This document shows positions 18,910 to 27,563 of a stretch of DNA of 45,848 nt, one piece after another. The DNA comes from an uncultured Eggerthellaceae bacterium (lineage in GTDB: Bacteria > Actinomycetota > Coriobacteriia > Coriobacteriales > Eggerthellaceae). Numbering within the stretch: the first letter of the stretch is position 1; each line of letters starts with the position of its first letter. The notes below the pieces were generated by a model that saw only the letters and a list, made by a program, of their open reading frames with translations, made no database searches and had not been told where the DNA came from. Location: assembly GCA_905234635.1 (NCBI GenBank), contig CAJOJB010000003.1:1-45848 (forward strand), in the 5' to 3' direction. Position numbers and translations under genes: made by a program.

Positions 18910-21600
18910 TGCCGGTTCCTACGCAGAATAACTTCGCGTCCATCCTTGAGGCTCGAGCCAACGAACCGCAAGATTTTATCTGTTTCCTGGACGCAGAATC
19001 GGGCCAGACCTGCACCTATTTCGACTTGCGCCTGCGCGGCGTGTGGCTTGCGCGTGAACTGGAAGCCCAAAACGTGGTGCGCGGCGGCATTTGTGCGGTC
19101 GACATGGCCAATTCGCCCGAACTGCTTTACACCATTGTGGCGGCTGCCTACGGCGGTTTTTCGCTGCTGCTTTTGAACAACAATTTAAGCGGTGCGGAAA
19201 AGAAGCGCCGCGTGGCCGACGTCAAGCAAGCCTTGCGCGTAAAGCACCTGCCTGTGCTCAGCGAATCTACCGCCCACGCCCTTATTGCGGAAGCAGAAAC
19301 GGCGGGCCCCAACGCGCGTAAAGTGCTAGCCCAGTGGGCGCGTCGCGGGGTAGGGGCCTTTGACGAAGATGCCATGGCCTTTGTCATGCTCAAGGCTGGC
19401 GTGGCGGGCCGCCAGAAGGCCGTGCCTATTACCTGGGCGCATTTGCTTTCCGAAGCGCGGGCGTTCAATACGACCCTGTGCAGAAGGCCAGGGCATTTGG
19501 CAGCAGGTCTTGCCCCTTTTCCACATGGACGGCCTGCAGGCTTTCATTCGTTCGGTGCTTAACCATAACGCCATGGTGTTTTATCGCAGCTTCGACGCGC
19601 CGCGCGTGCTTTCCGACGCTTTCACCTATAGTGCCACGCACCTGGCCCTGGGCGACAAGATGCTCCAGGACCTGCTGGACTTAAACGAAGAAGTCATGGA
19701 AAAGACGGGGAAGAGCCCCCTGGAATTGTACGAATGCATTTTGGTGGACGCGGCGCATCCTAATAAGCAAACGCTCATTCGTGCCCTTGGCCAGCACATC
19801 GCGCTGTTCGTGGCCTTTGGTCATACGGAAACTTGTTCGTACTTCGCGGCCGCGCGGCTGGTGGATAGCGAATGCCTTGAATTGGAAATTTTCGACGGCT
19901 ACACCACTACCATTGTCGCGCCTGACGCGTCGGGCTTTGGCCAACTGGGCGTTATTGGCCCCAGCGTGGTTACCGAATATTTGAACGCACGGGCTGCCGT
20001 TACGGCCGACGGCATGCTGCTTACCGGGAGCATGGCGCGTGCTACTGAAAGCGGCACCCTGGTTTTTGCCGAACCGGTTAACGACAGTTTCGATTCGGGC
20101 GGGGAAACCATCAACCCCGAAGACATCCGCAACAAAATAATGGCTTTCGAAGGCGTAACGGACGCCTACGTGTTTGGCGCAACCGACGACGTTTGGGGTT
20201 ATCGCCCCGTGGCTTTTGTTGAAGCAGGCGACGCGGCGTCGCGGCCGGGCTTTAACCGCTTCTATGCCGCCGACGACATGCGCAACCGCCTGTCCACGCG
20301 CCTGGAGAAACCCCACCTGCCCGACCAGTTTGTTTTCGTCAATGAATTCCCGCGTACCAGTGTGGGCAAGGTGGGCATGGGCACCCTCGAGCGCATGTGG
20401 GAAGCCCGCTTGCAGCCCGCACGCGTGGAAATCTGGCACGTGCGTCTGCCGTTGGTTACGCCTATTCGTACGGCTAAAACGCGCTTGCGCAGCCGCGATT
20501 CCATTGTGGTGCGCATTACCGACTATGCTGGTCGCCACGGTATTGGCGAATGCGTGGCCTTCGATACCGACTGGTACACCACCGAAACTCTTGCCACCGA
20601 CCTGCCCCTTATCCGCGACGCGCTGGCGCCGTTGTTGGTGGGTCGCGTGCTGCTGCATCCGAGCGAAGTAACCGAACTCTTCGAAAATGCACCAGGTGCT
20701 ATGGAGGCGCCTCTGGCTCGTGCTGCCCTGGAAAACGCCCTATGGGATTTGTATGGCAAGGTGCGCGGGCGGGCTATTACCCAGCTTATTGGCGCGCGCG
20801 AAAGTATTGCCGAAGAAGGCGCGATTGATGCTGTGCCCGAAGGCTGCGTGCTGGGCGGCGCTGTGGTGGGGCTTGGCACCGTGGCCGAAGTGCTGGCGGC
20901 CGTGGACGAAAGGGTCGAAGCGGGTTATCGCCGCGTGAAGCTTAAAATCAAGCCCGGCGAAGACGTGGACCTGGTGCGTGCGGTGCGCAGTGCCTACCCC
21001 GACCTTATGATTATGCTCGACGCCGACCAAAGCTATAAGGACGAACAGCTTTCCGTGCTGCAAGAACTCGACGAATTCAATATCGAAAGCATTGAAGAAC
21101 CGCTCGACCCCAGCTATGTGCCTACGGTGGGCCCCACGGACTTGTTCGACCGCCTGGCGCGTCTGCAGACGCAGTTGCGTATGCGCGTGTGCTTGGATGA
21201 AAGCTGGACCAACGGGGAAGAGCTGCGCGAAATTCTGGACGCTCATCCCGAATTGCGCTGTGTGTCGCTCAAAATTGCCAAGTTCGGCGGCGTAACTGCG
21301 GCGTTGGACTTCCATAAATGGGCGCGCGAACGCGGCATTGAAGCCTGGCCAGGCGGCATGTACGAAACGGGTATTTCCAAGCGCCTGCATGCGGCCTTTG
21401 GTTTGCTGCCAGGCGTGAATTTGCCAGGCGACATAAACGACAGTTGCCGTTACTTCACGGTGGACATTTGCCGTCCGCCTTTCGAGCTTTCAGGCGGGCT
21501 TATGGTGGTCAACAACACCGACCACCCCACGGGCCTGGGCTGTACGCTCAACGAAAGCGTCCTTGCCAACGTCACCGAAGGCTACTGGCTCTGCGAATAA
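18909..21600 (+). pseudogene. Fused o-succinylbenzoate-CoA ligase (MenE-like) and o-succinylbenzoate synthase (MenC-like), frameshifted near 19475-19483
   Basis: First frame ends ...SEARAFNTTLC then nonsense; second frame resumes AEGQGIWQQVLPLFHMDGLQ and runs through an enolase-superfamily domain (RVKLKIKPGEDVDLVRAVR, MLDADQSY, IEEPLDP, KIAKFGG). Confidence 0.85.
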
Positions 21601-21602
21601 AT

Positions 21603-21668
21603 TGGGAAATTGGGGTCGGAGGATATTTTCCCATTTTTGGGAAAAAATCCTCCGACCCCAATTTCCCA
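21603..21668. repeat. Palindromic hairpin element, copy A
   Basis: TGGGAAATTGGGGTCGGAGGATATTTTCCCA-TTTT-TGGGAAAAAATCCTCCGACCCCAATTTCCCA; one A/A mismatch in the stem. Confidence 0.9.
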
Positions 21669-21733
21669 GTTTCCCAAAAAGAAACCCCCGCACATGGCAG
21701 GGGTTTCGCAAGTTCTTTAAGCGTACCGCTAGG

Positions 21734-22519
21734 CTATACGCAGGTGTAACCACCGTCGACAGCGATCATTTGACCAGTTACATAGCTGGATTCTTCAGCA
21801 CCCAGGAAGACAGCGGCGGAATTCAGTTCGCCGCCCTGGCCGTAACGCTGCATAGGAACGGTGCTCTTGGCAAAGTTCTGGAAGTATTCGGTGTCCAGCG
21901 TTTCGGTGGTCAGTTCGGTGTAGAAGTAACCCGGGCAAATGGCGTTCACGGTTACGCCAGCCGGTGCAAATTCGGCTGCGGCAGCGCGGGTGAAGTTAAC
22001 AACAGCGCCCTTGGAAGCATGGTATGCGCAGGTGGGGATAGCGGTGTTGCCAACCAAGCCATAGATGGAAGCAATGTTGATGATGCGACCATAGGTTTGC
22101 TTGCCAGCTTCAATGTTGGACTGCATGTAGCCGCCAACCTTCTTGCACATGGTGAAAATACTGGTCAGGTCCAGGTTCATCGTGAAATCCCAGTCTTCGC
22201 GCTTGAACTCTACCAGCTTGGTGCCCGTGCCAGCTTCGCCGCCAGCGCTGTTTACCAAAACTTCGATATGACCGAACTTTTCGTCGGCGGCTGCAATAGC
22301 AGCGTCGATAGAAGCATCGTCGGTTACGTCGCATGCATAAGGCAGCACTTCAATGCCGTACTTTTCGGAAAATTCTTTAGCGCTTTCTTCCAGACGCTCG
22401 ACGCGACGGGCCAAAAGCACCAGATTGGCACCCTGCTGAGCATAGCCTTCTGCCATCTGCTTGCCCAGGCCAGAAGAAGCACCGGTAACTGCCACGACTT
22501 TTCCTGTGAAATCGAACAT
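21734..22519 (-). CDS. SDR-family oxidoreductase
   Basis: TGASSGLGKQMAEGYAQQG, NSAGG, catalytic YHASKG, C-terminal VTGQMIAVDGGYT. Confidence 0.93.
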   Translation of the reverse strand: MFDFTGKVVAVTGASSGLGKQMAEGYAQQGANLVLLARRVERLEESAKEFSEKYGIEVLPYACDVTDDASIDAAIAAADEKFGHIEVLVNSAGGEAGTGTKLVEFKREDWDFTMNLDLTSIFTMCKKVGGYMQSNIEAGKQTYGRIINIASIYGLVGNTAIPTCAYHASKGAVVNFTRAAAAEFAPAGVTVNAICPGYFYTELTTETLDTEYFQNFAKSTVPMQRYGQGGELNSAAVFLGAEESSYVTGQMIAVDGGYTCV

Positions 22520-22675
22520 GTTGTTCCTCCCTTACTAGTTGAACACTATTCGTAAGCCCCTGGGATTTCCCAGTCGAGTTCGGCTCGTTCTAATAATATC
22601 TACGGACATGGTATCTGAGGTCAAAATTAATGCTTGCGAAACAATTACTAGGTAAGTGGCTATATGCCAAGAGAT

Positions 22676-22748
22676 GATTTGGGAAATTGGGGTCGGAGGA
22701 TTTTTCCCAAAAGTGGGAAAATATCCTCCGACCCCAATTTCCCAAATC
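22676..22748. repeat. Palindromic hairpin element, copy B
   Basis: GATTTGGGAAATTGGGGTCGGAGGATTTTTCCCA...TGGGAAAATATCCTCCGACCCCAATTTCCCAAATC. Confidence 0.9.
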
Positions 22749-22923
22749 GCCTTACGTAACAAACGTGCTACAGGTGGGCAGGGGAGCACTCTGCGCGGCA
22801 CCCGCGCGCTACAATGTGCGCGAACAAGAAGAACCAGCAAACTGCATGCAGCAGTAAGCTAAGGAAGAACCAGCAAACCGCAAGGTCTAGTAAACCAATG
22901 TGTTTGCACAGGAAAGGAAGCGC

Positions 22924-23526
22924 GTGGACTTTTCTTCCGAAACTATTCAGATAGTCGTTGCCCTGGCGGCGGGCGTTTCGCTTTCGGCTTCATGCGGCTT
23001 TCGCGTGTTCGTGCCGCCACTGATTGTCAGCCTGGCTGCGCTGGCGGGCATGGTGGACCTCAGCCCCGACCTTGCCTGGCTGGGCACCTGGCCAGCAGCT
23101 ATTGCCTTTGGTTCCGCCGCGCTCGTTGAAGTGGCCGCCTATTATATTCCTGCGCTCGACAATTTGCTCGATACTATTTCGGTACCTGCGGCCACGCTGG
23201 CTGGCACCTTGTTGACGGCTGCCATGTTGGGCGTGGATATTCCGCCTGCCGCCCGCTGGATCCTGGCGCTTATTGCTGGTGGGGGAACGGCGTTGGCGGT
23301 GAGTTCTGCCACGGCAACGGCGCGCGGTGCTTCAACGGTTACCACAGCAGGCCTGGCAAACCCTGTGCTTTCAACGGGCGAACTTGCTGCTTCGGCGGGC
23401 TTAAGTGTTATGTCAATCCTTTTGCCGCTGCTTGCTCTGGTGTTGGCGCTTATTCTTGTTATCGCTTTGGTTCGCTGGCGTTCTCGCCGCCGCACTTCAC
23501 ATGCAACGCAAGGGCCTGGCAACTAA
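22924..23526 (+). CDS. DUF4126-like multi-TM membrane protein
   Basis: GTG start after AGGAAG; AAGVSLSASCGFRVFVPPLIVSLAA. Confidence 0.8.
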   Translation: MDFSSETIQIVVALAAGVSLSASCGFRVFVPPLIVSLAALAGMVDLSPDLAWLGTWPAAIAFGSAALVEVAAYYIPALDNLLDTISVPAATLAGTLLTAAMLGVDIPPAARWILALIAGGGTALAVSSATATARGASTVTTAGLANPVLSTGELAASAGLSVMSILLPLLALVLALILVIALVRWRSRRRTSHATQGPGN

Positions 23527-23678
23527 TCTATTTCTATCAGGGTTTCGAAATCCTGCGTTAGATGAAACATGCGCATTACATAAACCGTTTCGCCATTAAA
23601 GCGGTACAACACAACATATTTACGCACATACTGTTCTCGATATTCGAGTTCGGGGGCGAAAACAACGCTATACCCCAT
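23523..23678 (-). pseudogene. Truncated RelE/ParE-type toxin
   Basis: 51 aa MGYSVVFAPELEYREQYVRKYVVLYRFNGETVYVMRMFHLTQDFETLIEID: C-terminal RKYVVLYRF..ETVYVMRMFH pattern present but central region missing; not in ORF track. Confidence 0.6.
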
Positions 23679-23865
23679 ACTTGTCCTTTAAGTTCTTGCG
23701 AATTGTGGCATACGTAGTTGTGTTGCCTTCGTACCCTTCGGCCATAAGATGGCGAAGAAGACTAACAGTGAGGTCGTCGCTGTTGTCTGCGGGTTCTATA
23801 GGCTGAATCAAAATGCCATCTTCCGTAAAAGTACAAAGGGCGTTTGTTTGGTCAAGTTTTGTCTC
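23668..23865 (-). pseudogene. C-terminal part of a small antitoxin-like protein lacking a start
   Basis: Minus frame ETKLDQTNALCTFTEDGILIQPIEPADNSDDLTVSLLRHLMAEGYEGNTTTYATIRKNLKDKYGV*, overlapping the toxin relic start; its 5' side runs into a GGGGACGGAG-type sequence. Confidence 0.5.
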
Positions 23866-23991
23866 ATTTTTACTCCGTCCCCATTTGAGACAGGTGTTTA
23901 CAGATTGGTGTCAGTCGTGCTGCCAGGTACTTCAAATGGCAAAGTAGTGGTATAAATACTCTTGGAAGTCTCCCTCGGGATTCTTCCACCA

Positions 23992-24020
23992 CGAGCCGGG
24001 GGCGCATACTCCCGGCTTTT
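23992..24020. terminator. Terminator-like hairpin
   Basis: AGCCGGGGGCGCATACTCCCGGCTTTTTG. Confidence 0.6.
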
Positions 24021-24025
24021 TGTTT

Positions 24026-24105
24026 TTAGGGGTTTCGCAATAGGCGCACTTTGCAAATCGTAAGAAAGGTCGCCAATTGCGGCAACCATAGCCTCGATGT
24101 CTTTA
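24026..24105. repeat. ~80-bp direct duplication flanking the IS, left copy
   Basis: TAGGGGTTTCGCAATAGGCGCACTTTGCAAATCGTAAGAAAGGTCGCCAATTGCGGCAACCATAGCCTCGATGTCTTTA. Confidence 0.9.
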
Positions 24106-24492
24106 ATATGAGCAGACCAAAGTCAAGAGGCAATATTGGGCCAGACAGGAAAATCCCGTCTGGCCCGTCTATATCTCCACCTGCCTAGTCCCTTGCGATG
24201 GGCGTGTCTTTAATCGACGCTCGTCTTTGCAGTTTAATATCCGCGGGTTCGACTCGCTGGGCAGCAGCAGCTTCCATGAGGAGAGGCACGCCGCCTTATT
24301 ATTGCCCGCTATGTTGCGAGTCGCTGCATCGCATTTCGTTGCTACGGCTGGCGCTGTCACCTTCGTTCAAGAAGAATCTATTCGCGTGCATACCGCAGGG
24401 AGCGGCGCACAAAAAACCTGCAGGAATCAGCGCCAACGACCAATCGATTGCAAGGGCTTTGGCAGGATGAAGGCTCTAAAGAAAAGTCTTCT
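24106..24492 (-). ncRNA. Candidate bridge/seek RNA region (3' NCR of the IS)
   Basis: ~387 nt non-coding downstream of the transposase, including GGGCCAGAC...GTCTGGCCC; assignment by analogy with IS1111 organisation. Confidence 0.4.
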
Positions 24493-25599
24493 CTACAGTG
24501 TTCCTTCACTCATGCGCCCGATTGCCCACATCCAGCATGCCAGCTCACGAGCTGTGGCACAGTTGGCAACACAGGGCTTCTTGCCACGCGTATGCAGCTG
24601 TCGTCGTCTTGCAACCAGTCTCTTGGTTGCCTTAGCGGCATGGTTTTCTATCGATAGGGGCACCTCTGGTGTTGGTGCACACTTTCTCTTGGGCAGAGCG
24701 TTTGCGTAGTGCCAGGCAGATTCAACTACAAGCTTTCGTATATGGGAGTTGCCCGCCTTGGTTATCCCTCCGCGCGCCAGCCTCTCACCGCTGGAATGCT
24801 CAGATGGTACAAGACCTAACCAGGCGGCGAACGCACTGGCGTTGTCGAACCGAGAGAACACGGCAGCTTCTACCACCACGGCGAACGCCGTCATGGTCTC
24901 TACCCCTTTAAGGCAGCGAAGGGCATCCACTCGATCGCGCCAGCGATCTTGCATCGCATATTTCCTAATGTAGTTCTCAATCTGCTTCTTCGTCTGTTCG
25001 AGATGGCGCACTTCTGATATGTAGTAGGCAAAAGCATCTTCGTCAGCTTCTTGGGAGAACTCTATGGTTCGAACCCAGGTCCAAAATGCACGCGTCCAGT
25101 TGGCAATACGAGTGCCTGAAGCATTCTTTTCATCAAAGACATATCCATGACGCATGAGAAACTTCGTCATGCGGTGCCGTGCGCGCACCAGGTCGTCTCG
25201 TACGTCTTCGAGCACACGTGCAATATCACGCATGGCTTCTGTTTCCTCGTCGGGTACGAACACCTCAACAATGTTGCGGCTGGCCAACAGCCTTGCCAAA
25301 AAGACGGCATCCTCACGGTCGTTTTTCTTACGTTTGTCGGCAGCGGGTTTGTGCATCTTAGAGACTGCACCCACCACGCAGTCAACACCTAGAGCGCGCA
25401 GTTCGCGCACGAGCGCAAAACCAGTAACACCCGATTCATAGACCGCTTTGGGTTCCTCGAAGGATAAGATCCAGTCGGCCACTTCTGCTGGACAGTTGTC
25501 AAACTTCTTTGTGGTAACTTCACCTGTCAGTGGGTTAAAAGCTGCTGCGGTAATAGAACGTGCGTGTACATCGAGTCCGACTGAGGTAACATAGCTCAT
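24493..25599 (-). CDS. IS110-family transposase (DEDD N-terminal domain + Tnp_20-like C-terminal domain)
   Basis: MSYVTSVGLDVHARSITAAAFNPLTGE; KNDREDAVFLARLL; AAWLGLVPSEHSSGERLARGGITKAGNSHIRKLVVESAW; start taken at MSYV. Confidence 0.93.
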   Translation of the reverse strand: MSYVTSVGLDVHARSITAAAFNPLTGEVTTKKFDNCPAEVADWILSFEEPKAVYESGVTGFALVRELRALGVDCVVGAVSKMHKPAADKRKKNDREDAVFLARLLASRNIVEVFVPDEETEAMRDIARVLEDVRDDLVRARHRMTKFLMRHGYVFDEKNASGTRIANWTRAFWTWVRTIEFSQEADEDAFAYYISEVRHLEQTKKQIENYIRKYAMQDRWRDRVDALRCLKGVETMTAFAVVVEAAVFSRFDNASAFAAWLGLVPSEHSSGERLARGGITKAGNSHIRKLVVESAWHYANALPKRKCAPTPEVPLSIENHAAKATKRLVARRRQLHTRGKKPCVANCATARELACWMWAIGRMSEGTL

Positions 25600-25679
25600 G
25601 GGAAGCCCCTTCCATGTATGTGGCAACCTGGCCACGGTTGATAACTACACCAACCATTATCGGCCCCGATCCACGGTTT

Positions 25680-25841
25680 ATATGAGCAGAGGGGCTTCCT
25701 TTGGTCTGCTCATATCGTCTAGGGGTTTCGCAATAGGCGCACTTTGCAAATCGTAAGAAAGGTCGCCAATTGCGGCAACCATAGCCTCGATGTCTTTATC
25801 TGTCACTACGGTTCCGCTTTTTAATGTATATTGCATCATCT
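25680..25841 (-). pseudogene. Antitoxin-like N-terminus interrupted at the IS end
   Basis: Minus frame MMQYTLKSGTVVTDKDIEAMVAAIGDLSYDLQSAPIAKPLDDM reads into the IS; resembles N-termini of small antitoxins (xYTLxxGTxxTDxDIExM). Confidence 0.45.
25719..25798. repeat. ~80-bp direct duplication flanking the IS, right copy
   Basis: TAGGGGTTTCGCAATAGGCGC...CCTCGATGTCTTTA matching the left copy. Confidence 0.9.
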
Positions 25842-25935
25842 ACCTCGCTATTCCCAATTCACGCCTAATCTTTTCAGTTACTGGACTCATGGCATGGATA
25901 ATGAGTATCTGCAAGTGTGCTTTTAGGCCCCTGAC

Positions 25936-26397
25936 TTATTCATGTTCCCCGGGGGAAGCAGGGAGATCGATTGTTTCGGGCTTTACGATGGTCTCTATGT
26001 ATTCCTGCGCAGAAATGCGCTTGATGGCGCTGCGCTTGAAAGCCTTTTCGTCGCGCGAAACAATGTAGGCAACGCGCGCTGTTTCGGCACAGGCGCGTAT
26101 GATCCCGTCTTCAAAGTCTGGCTCGTCTGAATACGCCGCCTCTTCGCATACGAAGGCGTCAACCGCCACAGGCGAATACAAGCGCAGCAAGCACTGAATG
26201 TATTCGCGCGCAAACGCTTCGTCCGTTTCGCTCTTGATAAGAAAGTAGGCGTCCTTCAGCGACGTGGCAGCAACATACACCTTAAGCCCGCCATAGGCCG
26301 CTTCGTCTTCGAGCATGCTTGCGAACACGTGCTGTTCCCGCCCAGGAACCGCTGCGTCTATAAGAATGTTGGTGTCGACCAAGATGGACCTAGGCAT
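25936..26397 (-). CDS. PIN-domain (VapC-like) toxin
   Basis: MPRSILVDTNILIDAAVPGR; acidic positions EEAAYSDEPDFEDGIIRACAE, VSRDEKAF. Confidence 0.82.
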   Translation of the reverse strand: MPRSILVDTNILIDAAVPGREQHVFASMLEDEAAYGGLKVYVAATSLKDAYFLIKSETDEAFAREYIQCLLRLYSPVAVDAFVCEEAAYSDEPDFEDGIIRACAETARVAYIVSRDEKAFKRSAIKRISAQEYIETIVKPETIDLPASPGEHE

Positions 26398-26683
26398 AGC
26401 GCCCCGCAATCCGCTGCTTCAGTTCTTCGCTGGTAGCAGTTGCAAGCGAAGAACCTTCAAGCCGCTTTTTCATTTCGCGCAGGCGCTTCAGAGCGCTCGC
26501 CCGCTGTTCGGCTTCGGCTGACGTGAAGCCAATTTCGGGCAGTGCATGCTGGTTGTGAATGTGGTCGAGCAGCACGCTGCTACAGAACTGCCCGTACGAT
26601 ATGCCGTATTCGCGTTCTGCCAGGGCGTCTGCAAAGCTGAGCTTTTCAACATCGGCCCGCCCAGAAAAAGTTTTGGTTCGCAT
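26390..26683 (-). CDS. VapB-like antitoxin upstream of the PIN toxin
   Basis: 97 aa, overlaps toxin start; ISYGQFCSSVLLDHIHNQHALPEIG. Confidence 0.65.
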   Translation of the reverse strand: MRTKTFSGRADVEKLSFADALAEREYGISYGQFCSSVLLDHIHNQHALPEIGFTSAEAEQRASALKRLREMKKRLEGSSLATATSEELKQRIAGRYA

Positions 26684-26695
26684 GTGCTGCCCCTT

Positions 26696-26717
26696 TACTG
26701 TTTACACGTTTACAGTA
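26696..26717. promoter_or_regulatory. Operator-like site of the VapBC-like operon
   Basis: TACTGTTTACACGTTTACAGTA: 6-bp inverted arms plus tandem GTTTACA, just upstream of the antitoxin start. Confidence 0.5.
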
Positions 26718-26892
26718 CTATGAGCTGGGCTTTCTGTCAAGCATTTCAACAAGGTTGCTTTTCATGGTTAACTCCGCTCTATGCAGACAAGCATAGTTTA
26801 CAAGGAACGAAATTCGGATACTCTGTCTTGTGGCCATCGTGGTTGATGCTGTAAGTGTTGCAAAAAGACCAATCAGAAGCAATCGCGGAAGG

Positions 26893-27195
26893 CTATGCTA
26901 AGCGAACGTAGCCAGATGGGAGCTCGGCCACAAGCGCCAATGTGCCACCTACGGCTTCAACATAGCGGCGAATGACATCAAGACTCATCGCGCCAATATC
27001 ACCATTCTCCATGCGTGAAATGCGGTTTTGCGAAACGCCCATTTCTTTAGCCAGCTCAACTTGGGTCATATTGCTTGCTTTGCGCGCTTGCCGCAGGTTA
27101 TACGCATCGATAGTGGCCAGCGTGCGTTCGCGCGCTCCGCGCATTTGTTGCTTAGTTACACCCCGTTTATCTAGGTATTTTTGCAAATCGGTCAT
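26893..27195 (-). CDS. XRE-family HTH antitoxin-like protein (HigA-type), no adjacent toxin recognised
   Basis: NLRQARKASNMTQVELAKEMGVSQNRISRMENGDIGAMSLDVIRRYVEAVGGTL. Confidence 0.85.
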   Translation of the reverse strand: MTDLQKYLDKRGVTKQQMRGARERTLATIDAYNLRQARKASNMTQVELAKEMGVSQNRISRMENGDIGAMSLDVIRRYVEAVGGTLALVAELPSGYVRLA

Positions 27196-27229
27196 AGTCG
27201 ATATTCCACATAGGCTTCCTTTCGCCAAG

Positions 27230-27251
27230 AATATAGCCTTTGAGCTATATT
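27230..27251. promoter_or_regulatory. Perfect palindromic operator of the XRE gene
   Basis: AATATAGC-CTTTGA-GCTATATT. Confidence 0.65.
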
Positions 27252-27256
27252 GTCAA

Positions 27257-27406
27257 TTATTCGCCTATGTTTCGTCCGTCGTCAAAACAGTAGTTGTAGT
27301 CGTCGCACTTGTCGCCCCAGCCGCCAGCTACGCTCTCGAGCTGTTCGTCGGAAAGCTCGTAGCCCTCCTCTTGCGGCTGGTCCGGCACCATCTGGCTGCA
27401 GACCAT
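27257..27406 (-). pseudogene. Chimeric/truncated double-glycine (Nif11-type) RiPP precursor
   Basis: MVCSQMVPDQPQEEGYELSDEQLESVAGG-WGDKCDDYNYCFDDGRNIGE*; the leader N-terminus is replaced by antisense of a TIGR00266 gene fragment; not in ORF track. Confidence 0.55.
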
Positions 27407-27463
27407 GCCGCTTTCGGGCTTCGTGAATGCTGTTGCGCCGCATCTACCTAGCGCTGGCAGTTA
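27384..27463 (+). pseudogene. 3' fragment of a TIGR00266/AIM24-like gene
   Basis: 42 bp identical to 30077-30118, then a diverged tail ending in TAG: (G)TIWLQTMPLSGFVNAVAPHLPSAGS*. Confidence 0.8.
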
Positions 27464-27563
27464 GTGGAGACACGATGAGCCACGCGCCATACAGATACAC
27501 ACAAGAAACGCTGCGTAAGTCGCTGCAGCTCGTTGTCGGTTGTAGTCACGTAGATCAGAGATC

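Larger units (their letters stand above)
24106..25715 (-). mobile_element. IS110-family, probable IS1111-group, insertion sequence
   Basis: 17-bp inverted repeat ATATGAGCAGACCAAAG (24106-24122) / CTTTGGTCTGCTCATAT (25699-25715); long 3' NCR, short 5' NCR. Confidence 0.8.

Noticed and set aside
24200-24290. tRNA T-arm-like CGCGGGTTCGACTCGCTGGGC in the IS 3' NCR
   Set aside because: No acceptor or anticodon arm found around it; more likely part of the element's structured RNA.
26972-27451. 159-aa plus-strand ORF over the XRE gene and RiPP relic
   Set aside because: Antisense to a convincing HTH gene and to a leader-like peptide; no recognisable domain.
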